Below are positions 38,886 through 47,636 of a stretch of DNA of 64,000 bases, in pieces. The translations under genes were made by a program, and so were the position numbers. This DNA is from Polymorphobacter multimanifer. GTDB taxonomy: Bacteria; Pseudomonadota; Alphaproteobacteria; Sphingomonadales; Sphingomonadaceae. The stretch lies in assembly GCF_014205635.1 (NCBI RefSeq), contig NZ_JACIIV010000006.1, positions 100,793 to 164,792 of the forward strand, given 5' to 3'. Under the pieces are notes generated by a model. It had not been told where the DNA came from. It worked only from the letters and a program-made list of their open reading frames with translations, and searched no databases. Each line of letters starts with the position of its first letter. The first letter of the stretch is position 1.

Positions 38886-39440
38886 ATGTCTGAGTTTTCC
38901 GACCATGTGAACGACGCACGCGCTGCCTGGGTGGCGGCGCAGCCGGTGTTCTTCGTGGCGACGGCGGCGGATGGCGCGCGGATCAATCTCAGCCCCAAGG
39001 GCATGCACAGTTTCCGCGTGCTGGGGCCGAACCGCGTGGCGTATCTGGACTATGGCGGCTCGGGCAACGAGACGAACGCGCACCTGCTTGCCGATGGGCG
39101 GATCACGATCATGTTCTGCGCGTTCGACCGCACGGCGCTGATCTACCGGATTTATGGGCGCGGGCGGCCGGTGCTGCCGCAGGACGATGACTGGCATGGT
39201 TTGGCGGCGCATTTCACCATCGAGCCGGGCGTGCGGCAGATTTTCGATATCGTCGTGGAGAGCACGCAGGAGAGCTGTGGCTGGGCGGTGCCGCGCATGG
39301 CGCTGGACGCCGAGCGGCAGACGCTGAGGAAGTATCATGCGCAGGACGATGCCGCCGAACGGCTGCTGAAGTATCAGGCGCGCGACCGCAGCATCGATGG
39401 GCTGCCGGTGCGGCCGCCAACCGTACTGCCCTATGGTTGA
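38886..39440 (+). CDS. Pyridoxamine 5'-phosphate oxidase-family flavoprotein
   Basis: A 184-residue split-barrel protein. PVFFVATAADGARINLSPKG is the FMN-binding-type opening strand pair, NRVAYLDYGGSGNETNAHL the second strand block and ITIMFCAFDR the core strand. It belongs to a branch of uncharacterised FMN or heme binding oxidoreductases rather than to true PdxH. It starts three bases after the tldD stop. Confidence 0.83.
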   Translation: MSEFSDHVNDARAAWVAAQPVFFVATAADGARINLSPKGMHSFRVLGPNRVAYLDYGGSGNETNAHLLADGRITIMFCAFDRTALIYRIYGRGRPVLPQDDDWHGLAAHFTIEPGVRQIFDIVVESTQESCGWAVPRMALDAERQTLRKYHAQDDAAERLLKYQARDRSIDGLPVRPPTVLPYG

Positions 39441-39464
39441 GGCTGATGGCGCCTTGTGGCCGCG

Positions 39465-39824
39465 ATGAATCCGGCCCTGGCAGCCGATGCGGTGATGGTG
39501 GTGCACTTCGCCTTCATCCTGTTCGTGCTGTTCGGCGCGGCGTTGCTGGTGCGCTGGCCGTGGCTGGTGGGGCTGCACCTGCCGGCACTGGCATGGGGCG
39601 TGTGGATCGAGCTATCGGGCGGGGTGTGCCCGCTGACGCCGCTGGAGGTGGAACTGCGCGAGGCAGCGGGACAGGCGGGCTATTCGGGCGGTTTCATCGA
39701 CCGGTATCTCACGCCGATCATCTATCCCGATGGACTGACGCGCAGCACCCAGGCGCTGTTTGCCGGAATCCTGCTGGTGGTGAACGGCCTGCTCTATGTG
39801 CGCTTCCTGCGGCAGCGGCGCTGA
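39465..39824 (+). CDS. DUF2784 membrane protein
   Basis: A 119-residue membrane protein starting at ATG 39465 (GTG 39456 is possible). Three helices surround the family signature CPLTPLEVELREAAGQAGYS and the IYPDGLTR turn. MVVHFAFILFVLFGAALLV is the first helix. The function is unknown. Its stop overlaps the next ATG by one base. Confidence 0.88.
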   Translation: MNPALAADAVMVVHFAFILFVLFGAALLVRWPWLVGLHLPALAWGVWIELSGGVCPLTPLEVELREAAGQAGYSGGFIDRYLTPIIYPDGLTRSTQALFAGILLVVNGLLYVRFLRQRR

Positions 39825-40024
39825 TGCCGCTGGTGACGCTCGACACGTTGTTCGACCCGATGGCGGCCGAGATGATGCGGATGCGGCTGGAGGCCGGCGG
39901 GATCGAGGCGGTGGTGTTCGACGCCGGCATTGCTTCGCTGATCGGAAGCGGCGTTTCGGGGGTGCGGGTGATGGTGCTCGACGAGGATGAGGCGGCGGCG
40001 CGGGCGTTGCTTGCGGAACTGTGA
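39824..40024 (+). CDS. DUF2007 putative signal-transducing protein
   Basis: A 66-residue protein of the DUF2007 fold (ferredoxin-like): MAAEMMRMRLEAGGIEAVVF gives the helix-strand and VRVMVLDEDEAAARALLAEL the strand-helix. Such domains are thought to bind regulatory partners, but none has been defined. Coupled on both sides (TGATG upstream, GTGA downstream). Confidence 0.85.
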   Translation: MPLVTLDTLFDPMAAEMMRMRLEAGGIEAVVFDAGIASLIGSGVSGVRVMVLDEDEAAARALLAEL

Positions 40025-40815
40025 GGCTCGCGCTGGCGCTCGGCGGTGGCGCCGGGCTGGGCTGGACGCATATCGGCGTGCTCGGCGAACTGGAGCGGCG
40101 CGGGGTGACGGTGGACGCTGTCAGCGGCACCTCGATCGGGGCGGTGGCTGCGGTCTGCCTGGCGGCGCACCGGCTCAACATATTGGAAGAGATCGCGCGC
40201 GGCGCCAATGCGCGAACGGTGATGCAATTCATCGATGTCGACCTGCGCAGGGGCTCGATGCTCGGCGGGCGCGGGGTGCGGCGGCAGCTGGCGCTGCACT
40301 TCGGCCGCACGCAGCTGGAGGAGCTGTTCATGCCGGTGGCGGTGGTGGCCGCAGACCTGATTTCGGGCGAGGCGGTGTCGATCCGGCGGGGATCGATTGT
40401 CGATGCGGTGAGTGCGTCGATCGCTATTCCGGGCGTGTTTCCGCCGGTGCGGCGCGACGGCATGGTGCTGGTCGACGGCGGCGTGGTGGCGCCGGTGCCG
40501 GTGGCGGCCGTGCGGGCGATGAGCAAGGCGCCGGTGCTCGCGGTCAATCTGCAGGGTGATTATGCACGCCGCGCACTGGCGGCGCTGCCGCCCGAGAAGC
40601 GGGTGCTGACGCCGTTCCGGGTGGGGCGCGCCGGAATTTCCCTGGTGATGGCGCATCTGGCGCGGCAATCGCTGGCGCTCGACCCGCCCGACATCGAACT
40701 GGCACCGGCGATCGGCCATGTCGATGTGCGCAACTTCACGCGCGCCGATGAACTGATTGCGCTGGGGGCTGCATCTGTGGTCGAGAATTGGGCAGCGATC
40801 GAAGCGCTGGGCTGA
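40021..40815 (+). CDS. Patatin-like phospholipase (RssA type)
   Basis: A 264-residue serine lipase from GTG 40021. The oxyanion motif LALGGGAGLGWTHIG opens the protein. Ser38 in SGTSIGA is the nucleophile, and Asp152 in LVDGGVV completes the Ser-Asp dyad. It is soluble, without a signal peptide, so it probably hydrolyses phospholipid or lysophospholipid at the cytoplasmic face. It is the last gene of the tldD operon and overlaps the DUF2007 gene by four bases. Confidence 0.9.
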   Translation: MRLALALGGGAGLGWTHIGVLGELERRGVTVDAVSGTSIGAVAAVCLAAHRLNILEEIARGANARTVMQFIDVDLRRGSMLGGRGVRRQLALHFGRTQLEELFMPVAVVAADLISGEAVSIRRGSIVDAVSASIAIPGVFPPVRRDGMVLVDGGVVAPVPVAAVRAMSKAPVLAVNLQGDYARRALAALPPEKRVLTPFRVGRAGISLVMAHLARQSLALDPPDIELAPAIGHVDVRNFTRADELIALGAASVVENWAAIEALG

Positions 40816-40859
40816 ACTGCCCAAAATTTGAACAGCTTTGCTGCACTGCAACCAAAATA

Positions 40860-41050
40860 AGCAGTGGACCGCATTGGTTGCTGCGCCGCTGCCTAGGCCG
40901 GCCAGTTGGCACGCTCTGTGCATTACGGTTGGCAGGAGCGCAGCGGCGCTTCACGAAATCGGCGCACCGGCAACGCTCGGTCCACGCCCCCCGAGGTTCC
41001 TCCCCAAGGAAACCGACTGGCCCGGAAGGCGACTTCCGGGCCATTTTTTT
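40860..41050 (+). ncRNA. Candidate structured small RNA ending in a strong terminator
   Basis: The 5' segment GTGGACCG (40864-40871) pairs with CGGTCCAC (40978-40985). Inside it GGTTGC/GCAAC and TGCGCC/GGCGCA continue the stem, then GCTGC (40889-40893) pairs with GCAGC (40939-40943). A second hairpin, GGTTCCT...AGGAAACC (40995-41014), exposes TCCCC, so the arm and loop together read CCTCCCC, an anti-Shine-Dalgarno-like stretch. The terminator follows. The transcript would be about 190 bases. It might be a 6S-like RNA or a trans-acting regulator of the kind with CU-rich loops known in other alphaproteobacteria. The class is not identified, and no clear -10/-35 was found. Confidence 0.45.
41018..41050 (+). 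terminator. Rho-independent terminator
   Basis: TGGCCCGGAAG (41018-41028), loop GCGA, CTTCCGGGCCA (41033-41043), then seven T. An 11-bp perfect stem with a U-tract, 200 bases after the patatin stop. Confidence 0.93.
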
Positions 41051-41581
41051 GTGTGCCGAACGTGCGAAATTGGCCGCAAGTTGTTGATAAGCAATCCGTG
41101 TCATCAAAATGTGCGTCGGTGCCGTTATTCTACTCCGGTTCACAGCCTTGCGACTTGAGGGACAAGGAAATCGGCCTTTGCAAGTGCTGGGGCGCAGGCG
41201 AAGTGTCCGAGACCCGCTGACGATGACGGTGCGGCGCTTCTCGGTGGTGTTCGAAGGCAATTTGTTCAGATCGGCGGCCGGTCCCAACGGCACTTCACTC
41301 TCCGCTTTCCGGTTCGCTGCTTCAACTGGCTTGCGCGATCATGGTGCGAACCTCATATCAACTTGGTTTGATCATTCGAGCCTGGCGCACGTGCCTTCCA
41401 CCTGAATCACGAACTGAATGACTAAAGATTGACGCCGGTTAACAATAAACTGTCCCCGCCCCGGCGTGAGAAGAAACGTCGATACAACCTGCCGCAAACT
41501 GCTTGATTTTGGCTGCGTAATCGGTATTTAGCCATCTTAACAGCCGGTCGTGGTTGGTAAAGTTTCTTGGGGCTTTTTATT
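41051..41581. other. Gene-free region upstream of the autotransporter
   Basis: A 531-base stretch, richer in A/T than its surroundings, with no open frame that looks coding. It should contain the autotransporter promoter and leader. ATTGACGCC near 41428 resembles a -35 box, but no well-spaced -10 was identified. Confidence 0.6.
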
Positions 41582-44500
41582 ATGATGAAGAAGACGCTCG
41601 GTGTTGGCGAATTCGCTCCGGCTATCGCGGGAAGTGGCGGTAGCAAGAATGTCCGACGCATGATGCGCGGTTTGTCTATCACGAGTGCGATCTTGGCTGG
41701 CACCGTGCTGGGTTCGGCGACGGCCTCCGCGCAGGTTCTGGATATAGTCGCCGAGAACGGCGGCACGCTCTCCGTGACGTCGCCGGCAAGCTATGCAGGC
41801 TTTACCGAAATCACGAATGGCCAGCTGATTTTCGACGTCGATCTCGCCAGCAGCCCTTTGCTGTTCGACCTTGCGTTGACGGACATCATCGGCGTTCTCT
41901 CGGTGTCGAAACTGGGCTTGAACACGGTCATTCTCTCAGGAGACGGCAACAACTACACTGGCGGTACGGCGCTCGACTTCGGATCGATTGAAGTTCGCAG
42001 CAATACGTCGCTCGGCGGTGGCGCGCTGGTCATGGCAGATGGCACATCGCTCGTCGCTGGCATTGACGGGCTGGTGCTTGCCAATGCGATCACCACCCTG
42101 GGTGGCGGACTCATTGCTTCGAACGGCAATGTCTTCACGCTCAACGGCGACATCGGCGGGGCGGGGTCGATCAGCCATGTGACATTGGGCAATCTGGTGC
42201 TCAACGGTGACAACAGCTTCAACGGCCTCGGCATCAACGCCGGCACCGTGACGCTGGGCAGCAACACGGCAGCGGGCACCGGCGACATTGCGATCAACGA
42301 ACTGGCGACGCTTGCAGCGGGTGTCGATGGCCTGGTGATCGCCAACGGCATCGAGACGACCGACACCGGGTTGATTGCATCGAACGGCTTCACCTTCACG
42401 CTGAACGGCAACATCGGCGGTGCGGGTTCGCTGAGCCATGTGACGTTGGGCAATTTGGTGCTTAATGGCAATAACGCCTTCAACGGCCTCGGCATCAACG
42501 CCGGCACCGTGACATTGGGGACCAACACCGCCGCAGGCGTCGGCGACATTGCACTCAACGAGCTGGCGACGCTCGCGGCTGGCGGCAATGTGACGATCGC
42601 CAATGGTATCGAGACGACCGACACCGGCCTGATTGCCTCGAACGGCTTCACCTTCACGCTGAATGGCAACATTGGTGGTGCGGGCTCGCTGAGCCATGTG
42701 ACGCTGGGCAATCTGGTGCTCAATGGCGACAACGGCTTCAATGGCCTCGGCATCAATGCTGGCACCGTGACGCTGGGCAGCAACACGGCGGCCGGCATCG
42801 GGGACATTGCGCTTAACGAACTGGCGACGCTGGCGGCGGGAGTCGATGGCCTGGTGATCGCCAATGGCATCGAGACGACCGATACCGGTCTGATTGCCTC
42901 GAACGGCTTTACTTTCACGCTCGATGGCAACATCGGCGGCGCGGGCTCGCTGAGCCATGTGACGCTCGGCAATCTCGTGTTGAATGGCGATAGCCAGTTC
43001 AATGGTCTCGGCATCAACGCCGGCACTGTGACGCTGGGCAGCAACACCGCAGCGGGCATTGGCGACATCGCGCTCAACGAACTGGCGACGCTGGCAGCGG
43101 GAGTCGATGGCCTGGTGATCGCCAATGGCATCGAGACGACCGATACCGGGTTGATTGCATCGAATGGCTTCACCTTCACCTTGGATGGCAACATTGGTGG
43201 TGCGGGCTCGCTGAGCCATGTGACGCTCGGCAATCTGGTGCTCAATGGCGACAATGCCTTCAACGGCCTCGGCATCAACGCCGGCACCGTGACGCTGGGG
43301 ACCAACACGGCCGCAGGCATCGGTGATATCGCCCTCAACGAACTGGCGACGCTGGCGGCGGGGGTTGATGGCCTGGTGATCGCCAATGGCATCGAGACGA
43401 CCGATACTGGCCTGATTGCCTCGAACGGCTTTACCTTCACCCTGGATGGCAACATCGGGGGCGCGGGCTCGCTGAGCCATGTGACGTTGGGCAATCTGGT
43501 GCTCAATGGCGACAACGCCTTCAATGGCCTTGGCATCAACGCCGGCACCGTGACGCTGGGCAGCAACACCGCTGCCGGCATCGGCGACATTGCGCTCAAC
43601 GAACTGGCGACGCTGGCGGCGGGAGTCGATGGCCTGGTGATCGCCAACGGCATCGAGACGACCGATACCGGGTTAATTGCATCGAACGGCTTTACCTTCA
43701 CCCTGGATGGCAACATCGGGGGCGCGGGCTCGCTGAGCCATGTGACGTTGGGCAATCTGGTGCTCAATGGCGACAACGCCTTCAATGGCCTTGGCATCAA
43801 CGCCGGCACCGTGACGCTGGGCAGCAACACCGCCGCAGGCATCGGTGATATCGCGCTCAACGAGCTGGCGACGCTGGCGGCGGGAGTCGATGGCCTGGTG
43901 ATCGCCAATGGCATCGAGACGACCGATACCGGCTTGATCGCGTCAAACGGCTTCACCTTCACGCTCGATGGCAACATCGGCGGGGCGGGATCGCTGAGCC
44001 ATGTGACGTTGGGCAACCTGGTGCTGAATGGTGACAACGGCTTCAATGGCCTTGGCATCAACGCCGGCACCGTGACGCTGGGGACCAACACGGCGGCCGG
44101 CATCGGCGACATCGCGATCAACAATCTCGCAACGCTTGCCGCTGGCGGCAATGTGACGATCGCCAATGGCATCGAGACGACCGCAACGGGTCTGATCGCT
44201 TCGAATGGCAATGTGTTCACACTCAACGGCAACATCGGTGGTGCGGGGTCGCTGAGCCATGTGACGCTCGGCAATCTGGTCCTCAACGGCAACAACCAGT
44301 TCAACGGCCTCGGCATCAATGCCGGCACCGTGACGCTGGGCACCAACACCGCAGCGGGCCGCGGCGAGATCACCATCAACGACAACGCCACGCTGGCGGC
44401 GGGGGTCAACGGCTTGGCGATCGCCAACCGTCTCGAGTTGACGTCGCGTGCCACCATCGACAGCGGCGCGTTCAACGTCACGCTCAGCGGCGAAATCGGT

Positions 44501-46327
44501 GGCATGGGCAGCCTGACCAAGACTGGCTCGGGCACGCTGTTGCTCACGCGGAACAATGTTTATCAGGGCGGCACGATCATCACCGGCGGCTCGCTCATCG
44601 GCAATTCGCTGAGCTTCGGCACGGGCAACATTCTCAACAACGCCAACCTCACCTTCAATCAGACGGTCGATGGCACCTATGCCCGGGTGATCTCGGGCAG
44701 CGGCACCGTCACCAAGATCGGGGGTGCGCGTCTCGAGCTCTCCGGCATCAGCACCTACACCGGCGCTACCGCCGTCAACGTCGGCGAACTGCGGGTGAGC
44801 GGCTCGATCGGCGCTTCCACGGTGACGGTCGCTTCGGGTGCCACGCTGTCGGGCGCCGGCACAGTCGGCGGGCTGGTCGCACAGTCGGGTGCCACCGTGG
44901 CACCGGGCAATGGCGCTGTCGGCACGCTGTCGGTGGCCGGGCCGGTGACCTTCCAGGCGGGGTCGACCTATGCCGCGCAGATCACGCCGGCAGCGGCGGA
45001 TCGGATCACTGCAACGGGTGCGGCATCGCTTGCCGGCACGCTGGCGCTTTCGGTTGCACCGGGCACCTACACCTTCGGCACCGGCTATACCGTGCTGTCG
45101 GCATCGGCGCTGACGGGCACTTTCTCGTCGGTGACCGGCCTCGGCGGCTTCGGCACCGGGTTCAATCCGATGGTGAGCTATGCCGGCAACATGGTCCGCG
45201 TGGCACTGGCGCCGGCTTCGCTGGCGGCAGCAGGGGGCGCTGGCCTCAGGGGCAACGCGCTTGAAGTGGCACGGGCATTCGACCGGGCGATTGCTGCCGG
45301 CTACAATCCGCAGCCGTTCTTCGATCTGTTCACGCAAGGCGCCAACCTGCCGACCGCGCTCAGCCAGCTCTCGGGCGAGATCCACAGCGCCGAGCGCCGG
45401 GTGGCGATGGAAGACACGCGAGTGGTGCGTGACACCGCCTTCGATCGCCTGAATGCCGGCCTTGCAGCCCTCAGCGGCACGCAGGCGGCGACCACCACCA
45501 ACGGCGATGCCGAAACCACCTTCTGGTTCCGCGGCGTCGGCTCCTGGGGCGTGGCGCAGGGTGATGCCATCGGCAGCCGCTTCACCACCGAGCAGATCGG
45601 CGTGCTGACCGGTGTCGACTATGCCAAGGATGGCTTCAAGGTCGGTGCGGGCTTCACCTACACGCAGAACGACATCGAGTTCGCATCGCTGGGCACCGCC
45701 CGGGTCAAGAGCACGGGTGGTGTGGCCTATGCCGGCTATCGTGATCCGAGCGGCTTTGCGGTCGGTGTCGGTGGCTCGGTGGCGGGCACCCGTTCGAGCA
45801 GCAACCGTGCCATCACTGCGACCGGCCTCGGCCAATCGCTGCGGGGCACTGTGGACGGCACCACCTACCAGCTGTTCGGCGAGCTCTCGTACAACATCGC
45901 CGCCGGCCCCACGACGCAGATCACGCCGTTCGCCCGCTATGCCTATGTCAACACCAAGGCGAATGCCTTTGGCGAGACGGGCGGCATCGCGGCGGTCAAC
46001 GGGGTCCGCCAGTCGTATGACATCTCGGTCGTCCAGGCCGGTCTGCGGGCAGGCTTCGATCTCGGCGGTGGCACGTCGCTGGCAGGTTCGGCCGCTTGGC
46101 AGAGCATCACCGGCGACCGGGCGCCGATCGCCAACCTCAGCATCACCGGCCTTGGCCAGACGATGCCGATCTCGGCCGCAGCGCTCGACAAGAACAGTGC
46201 AGCCCTCGAAGCCAAGGTCAACTTCCGCATCGGCAACAACGCCGGCGTGTCGGTGGGCTACAATGGCGTGATCGGCGATCGCAACACCGACCATGGGGCC
46301 CGTGCAACCTTCACCCTCGGGTTCTGA
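41582..46327 (+). CDS. Autotransporter with nine near-identical passenger repeats
   Basis: A 1581-residue type V secreted protein from ATG 41582. A long signal region (about 1-52, ending TASAQ) has an extended n-region with KNVRRMMRG. The passenger holds nine 86/87-residue units (see repeat entry). Autotransporter-associated strand repeats follow (GSLTKTGSGTLLL, NVYQGGTIITGGSL, GAGTVGGLVAQSGATVAPG). The C-terminal 280 residues form the translocator barrel, starting near WFRGVGSWGVAQ and ending in ARATFTLGF. The repeats predict a long beta-helix stalk with identical rungs. It is probably an adhesin, biofilm or surface-display protein. It stands alone between terminators. Confidence 0.92.
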   Translation: MMKKTLGVGEFAPAIAGSGGSKNVRRMMRGLSITSAILAGTVLGSATASAQVLDIVAENGGTLSVTSPASYAGFTEITNGQLIFDVDLASSPLLFDLALTDIIGVLSVSKLGLNTVILSGDGNNYTGGTALDFGSIEVRSNTSLGGGALVMADGTSLVAGIDGLVLANAITTLGGGLIASNGNVFTLNGDIGGAGSISHVTLGNLVLNGDNSFNGLGINAGTVTLGSNTAAGTGDIAINELATLAAGVDGLVIANGIETTDTGLIASNGFTFTLNGNIGGAGSLSHVTLGNLVLNGNNAFNGLGINAGTVTLGTNTAAGVGDIALNELATLAAGGNVTIANGIETTDTGLIASNGFTFTLNGNIGGAGSLSHVTLGNLVLNGDNGFNGLGINAGTVTLGSNTAAGIGDIALNELATLAAGVDGLVIANGIETTDTGLIASNGFTFTLDGNIGGAGSLSHVTLGNLVLNGDSQFNGLGINAGTVTLGSNTAAGIGDIALNELATLAAGVDGLVIANGIETTDTGLIASNGFTFTLDGNIGGAGSLSHVTLGNLVLNGDNAFNGLGINAGTVTLGTNTAAGIGDIALNELATLAAGVDGLVIANGIETTDTGLIASNGFTFTLDGNIGGAGSLSHVTLGNLVLNGDNAFNGLGINAGTVTLGSNTAAGIGDIALNELATLAAGVDGLVIANGIETTDTGLIASNGFTFTLDGNIGGAGSLSHVTLGNLVLNGDNAFNGLGINAGTVTLGSNTAAGIGDIALNELATLAAGVDGLVIANGIETTDTGLIASNGFTFTLDGNIGGAGSLSHVTLGNLVLNGDNGFNGLGINAGTVTLGTNTAAGIGDIAINNLATLAAGGNVTIANGIETTATGLIASNGNVFTLNGNIGGAGSLSHVTLGNLVLNGNNQFNGLGINAGTVTLGTNTAAGRGEITINDNATLAAGVNGLAIANRLELTSRATIDSGAFNVTLSGEIGGMGSLTKTGSGTLLLTRNNVYQGGTIITGGSLIGNSLSFGTGNILNNANLTFNQTVDGTYARVISGSGTVTKIGGARLELSGISTYTGATAVNVGELRVSGSIGASTVTVASGATLSGAGTVGGLVAQSGATVAPGNGAVGTLSVAGPVTFQAGSTYAAQITPAAADRITATGAASLAGTLALSVAPGTYTFGTGYTVLSASALTGTFSSVTGLGGFGTGFNPMVSYAGNMVRVALAPASLAAAGGAGLRGNALEVARAFDRAIAAGYNPQPFFDLFTQGANLPTALSQLSGEIHSAERRVAMEDTRVVRDTAFDRLNAGLAALSGTQAATTTNGDAETTFWFRGVGSWGVAQGDAIGSRFTTEQIGVLTGVDYAKDGFKVGAGFTYTQNDIEFASLGTARVKSTGGVAYAGYRDPSGFAVGVGGSVAGTRSSSNRAITATGLGQSLRGTVDGTTYQLFGELSYNIAAGPTTQITPFARYAYVNTKANAFGETGGIAAVNGVRQSYDISVVQAGLRAGFDLGGGTSLAGSAAWQSITGDRAPIANLSITGLGQTMPISAAALDKNSAALEAKVNFRIGNNAGVSVGYNGVIGDRNTDHGARATFTLGF
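42064..44380 (+). repeat. Nine-copy 258/261-bp tandem repeat in the autotransporter
   Basis: Anchoring on the codons for SHVTLGNLVLNG (AGCC at 42173, 42434, 42692, 42953, 43214, 43475, 43736, 43997 and 44255) gives periods of 261 bases, or 258 where AAGVDGLVIANG is replaced by AAGGNVTIANG. Units 2-8 are nearly identical in protein and strongly so in DNA. The edge units differ more, with NVFTLNG instead of GFTFTLDG in the first and last. Confidence 0.95.
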
Positions 46328-46350
46328 CACAACAACAACCGACGGCACTA

Positions 46351-46385
46351 AGGGCGGGGTGAGCAATCACCCCGCCCTCTTCTTT
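46351..46385 (+). terminator. Hairpin terminator after the autotransporter
   Basis: AGGGCGGGGTGA (46351-46362), tetraloop GCAA, TCACCCCGCCCT (46367-46378), then CTTCTTTC. A 12-bp perfect stem 24 bases past the stop codon. Confidence 0.85.
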
Positions 46386-46832
46386 CGGGCGACAACCTGA
46401 CCTCCCGCGACTTCATCGAGCGCGTGATCCTTGCAAGGAACGCAGCCACATTTGTCGACCCCGTCCGAGAATCGTATGACTTTCAGCTTTTGCGCCAGAA
46501 CCACGATGTCCGCCGAAGCGGGTTCGGAAAACGGCTCGACTCGCGCCTGGAGCAACGCTGATACTATTTCAGTTTGTTGAGCCAATGACCGCCAGTGGCC
46601 CAAGCGTTCCGCTGGTGGAGTCGAGTTTGCCGCTGAACTTCCCGTTCTGCATAAAACACGAGCATTCAGCAGCGCTCGTATCCCGAGAACAAGTAATTGA
46701 AAACACGTGGCCGGTTTTAGAAACGTGGTTAATGGATGCCTTGCAAGCGCCCCCGCAGGTGAATCTTCTTGCCACTGAATTAACAAAATGCTTACATTAA
46801 TACCTCAGTAACTTGTGGTATTGGAGCTTTGT
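46386..46832. other. Gene-free region with no recognisable content
   Basis: A stretch of about 450 bases, lower in GC than the neighbours. Short open frames exist on both strands (about 140 codons minus, 71 plus), but none has a ribosome site, family similarity or matching codon use. It may include the promoter of the PEP-CTERM gene and possibly decayed DNA. Confidence 0.5.
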
Positions 46833-47447
46833 ATGATCAAGCTTATGCTGGCAGCGTCTGCTGCCGTGTCTCTCGCTGCCTCGGCAAGCGCCATCACTGT
46901 CGTAACGTCGGTAAACGGACCAGACACCGGTATCCCGGTCGGACAGTCGCTGATTACCGACTTCAACACCCCTGCCGGCCTTTCTGGCAACTATCAGCTG
47001 GTGACTGGCTCCATTTCTGGCCAGTATGCAGCTCCTTTGGGCAATGCGACGCAGTATCTTGCTGTTCTCGGTGGCAATACTGCGACGCTGACGCTCCCCC
47101 GGGCACTTCGCTCCTTGAGCTTTTACTGGGGGTCGATCGACGAGTATAACACTGTTTCGTTTTTCAACGGTGGTGATTTGGTTTCGTCATTTACCGGCGC
47201 ACAGATCCCGCCGGCACCTGCTGACGGCAGCCAGGGAGATCCGTTCAACAACCGTCGCGTGAACTTCAATTTTGGCGGTCAGTCGGTCACGAGCGTCGCT
47301 TTCAACTCGTCGGCCAATTCCTTCGAACTCGACACGGTCACTGGCGCCGTTCCAGAGCCTCAAACCTGGGCGCTGCTTGTGTTCGGGTTCGGGATGGTCG
47401 GCGCCACCATGCGCCGCCGGAAGTATGTCAACAGCGTCGTTTCATAA
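46833..47447 (+). CDS. PEPxxWA-CTERM sorting-domain protein
   Basis: A 204-residue exported protein from ATG 46833 behind TTGGAGCT. The signal peptide ends around ASASA (residue 19). The middle is a beta-rich, Asn/Ser/Gly-rich domain with SLSFYWGSIDEYNTVSFF, similar in style to secreted PEP-CTERM proteins of unknown role. The C-terminus is VPEPQTWALLVFGFGMVGA then TMRRRK. Its low GC and A/T-rich leader set it apart from most neighbours. Confidence 0.87.
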   Translation: MIKLMLAASAAVSLAASASAITVVTSVNGPDTGIPVGQSLITDFNTPAGLSGNYQLVTGSISGQYAAPLGNATQYLAVLGGNTATLTLPRALRSLSFYWGSIDEYNTVSFFNGGDLVSSFTGAQIPPAPADGSQGDPFNNRRVNFNFGGQSVTSVAFNSSANSFELDTVTGAVPEPQTWALLVFGFGMVGATMRRRKYVNSVVS

Positions 47448-47456
47448 GCTATTGTC

Positions 47457-47487
47457 TGGTCGTGCCCCCACGCGGGGGGCACGACCA
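47457..47487 (+). terminator. Hairpin terminator after the PEP-CTERM gene
   Basis: TGGTCGTGCCCCC (47457-47469) pairs with GGGGGCACGACCA (47475-47487). A 13-bp stem ten bases after the stop, with no clear T-tract; it lies between this gene and the convergent response regulator. Confidence 0.7.
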
Positions 47488-47636
47488 AACATCAAGTTGT
47501 TTCTCTGCGTATCTTTAACGTCAGCAGCATAGCCAGAATATGCATTGGCGAGGCAGCAGCGCACGAGTCTTGCTTGCGCCATTACAGGTCGAAGACCATC
47601 GCCTTGCGGACTGCAGATTACCTCCGCCTGTTCGAT

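Noticed and set aside
41018..41043. CCCGGAAGG within the terminator, resembling the SRP RNA tetraloop region
   Set aside because: The remaining SRP core sequence (GGAAGCAGCC) is absent, and the motif is simply part of a perfect terminator stem.
41936..46366. Very long open frames (514, 867 and 807 codons) on the minus strand of the autotransporter
   Set aside because: They mirror the repetitive coding frame, have no ribosome site or recognisable domain, and arise because the repeat lacks reverse-strand stops in GC-rich DNA.
46367..46800. Small open frames of 139 codons (minus) and 71 codons (plus) after the autotransporter
   Set aside because: No ribosome site, no family resemblance and atypical composition; they overlap the terminator and each other. 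A decayed mobile fragment is possible but not supported.
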